Origin: Acidocella sp.
GTDB lineage: Bacteria; Pseudomonadota; Alphaproteobacteria; Acetobacterales; Acetobacteraceae
Length of the DNA: 5,844 bases
Direction: 5' to 3'
NCBI GenBank assembly: GCA_029077775.1
Contig: JAQNCU010000198.1
Location: 1-5,844 of the forward strand
This document shows positions 5,829-5,844 of this stretch, one piece after another. A program made the translations under genes and the position numbers. The notes under the pieces were generated by a model. It did no database searches. It was not told where the DNA came from and saw only the letters and a program-made list of their open reading frames with translations. How positions within the stretch are numbered: the stretch's first letter is position 1; every line of letters begins with the position of its first letter.

Positions 5829-5844
5829 CGCGGCGCGGGTGGGC

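Overview
This window looks like a piece of chromosome from an alphaproteobacterium, probably of the Acetobacterales/Rhodospirillales type. The evidence is a high G+C content judged by eye, heavy use of G/C third positions, a PriA helicase with the alphaproteobacterial form of its C-terminal motifs, and a priA/transaldolase/xerC neighbourhood that I recall from this class. The lineage call is an inference. There are no insertion sequences, CRISPR arrays, rRNA or tRNA genes, and no sign of a new defence or mobile system. This is mostly ordinary core-genome sequence.

Layout: positions 1-275 are non-coding as far as I can tell. They hold a good sigma70-type promoter candidate, an 11-bp direct repeat, a perfect 14-bp palindrome and a clear ribosome binding site. 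These lead into a plus-strand NCS1-family nucleobase transporter (276-1631). Facing it, with a gap of only 2 bp, is the end of a tightly packed minus-strand cluster. In transcription order the cluster is a small transaldolase (3802 to 3146), the tyrosine recombinase XerC (3153 to 2251, best read from a TTG start) and an APT/Xpt-like phosphoribosyltransferase (2254 to 1634). Each junction overlaps by a few bases, so the three are probably one transcript with translational coupling. Divergent from this cluster, across 43 bp, is priA (3846-5828), which runs almost to the end of the window.

How they work together: XerC (resolution of chromosome dimers) and PriA (restart of stalled replication forks) both maintain the chromosome. 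The transaldolase links sugar phosphates in the non-oxidative pentose phosphate pathway, which supplies ribose 5-phosphate and so PRPP. The phosphoribosyltransferase would use PRPP to salvage a nucleobase, and the convergent NCS1 transporter could import such a base. This metabolic thread is suggestive but rests on gene order alone.

The points most worth a second look are: a PriA that seems to lack the winged-helix domain between its DNA-binding domain and its helicase core; a transaldolase whose active-site residues argue against the fructose-6-phosphate aldolase label such proteins often receive; the structured leader of the transporter; and a terminator-like hairpin placed inside the 3' coding end of the phosphoribosyltransferase.
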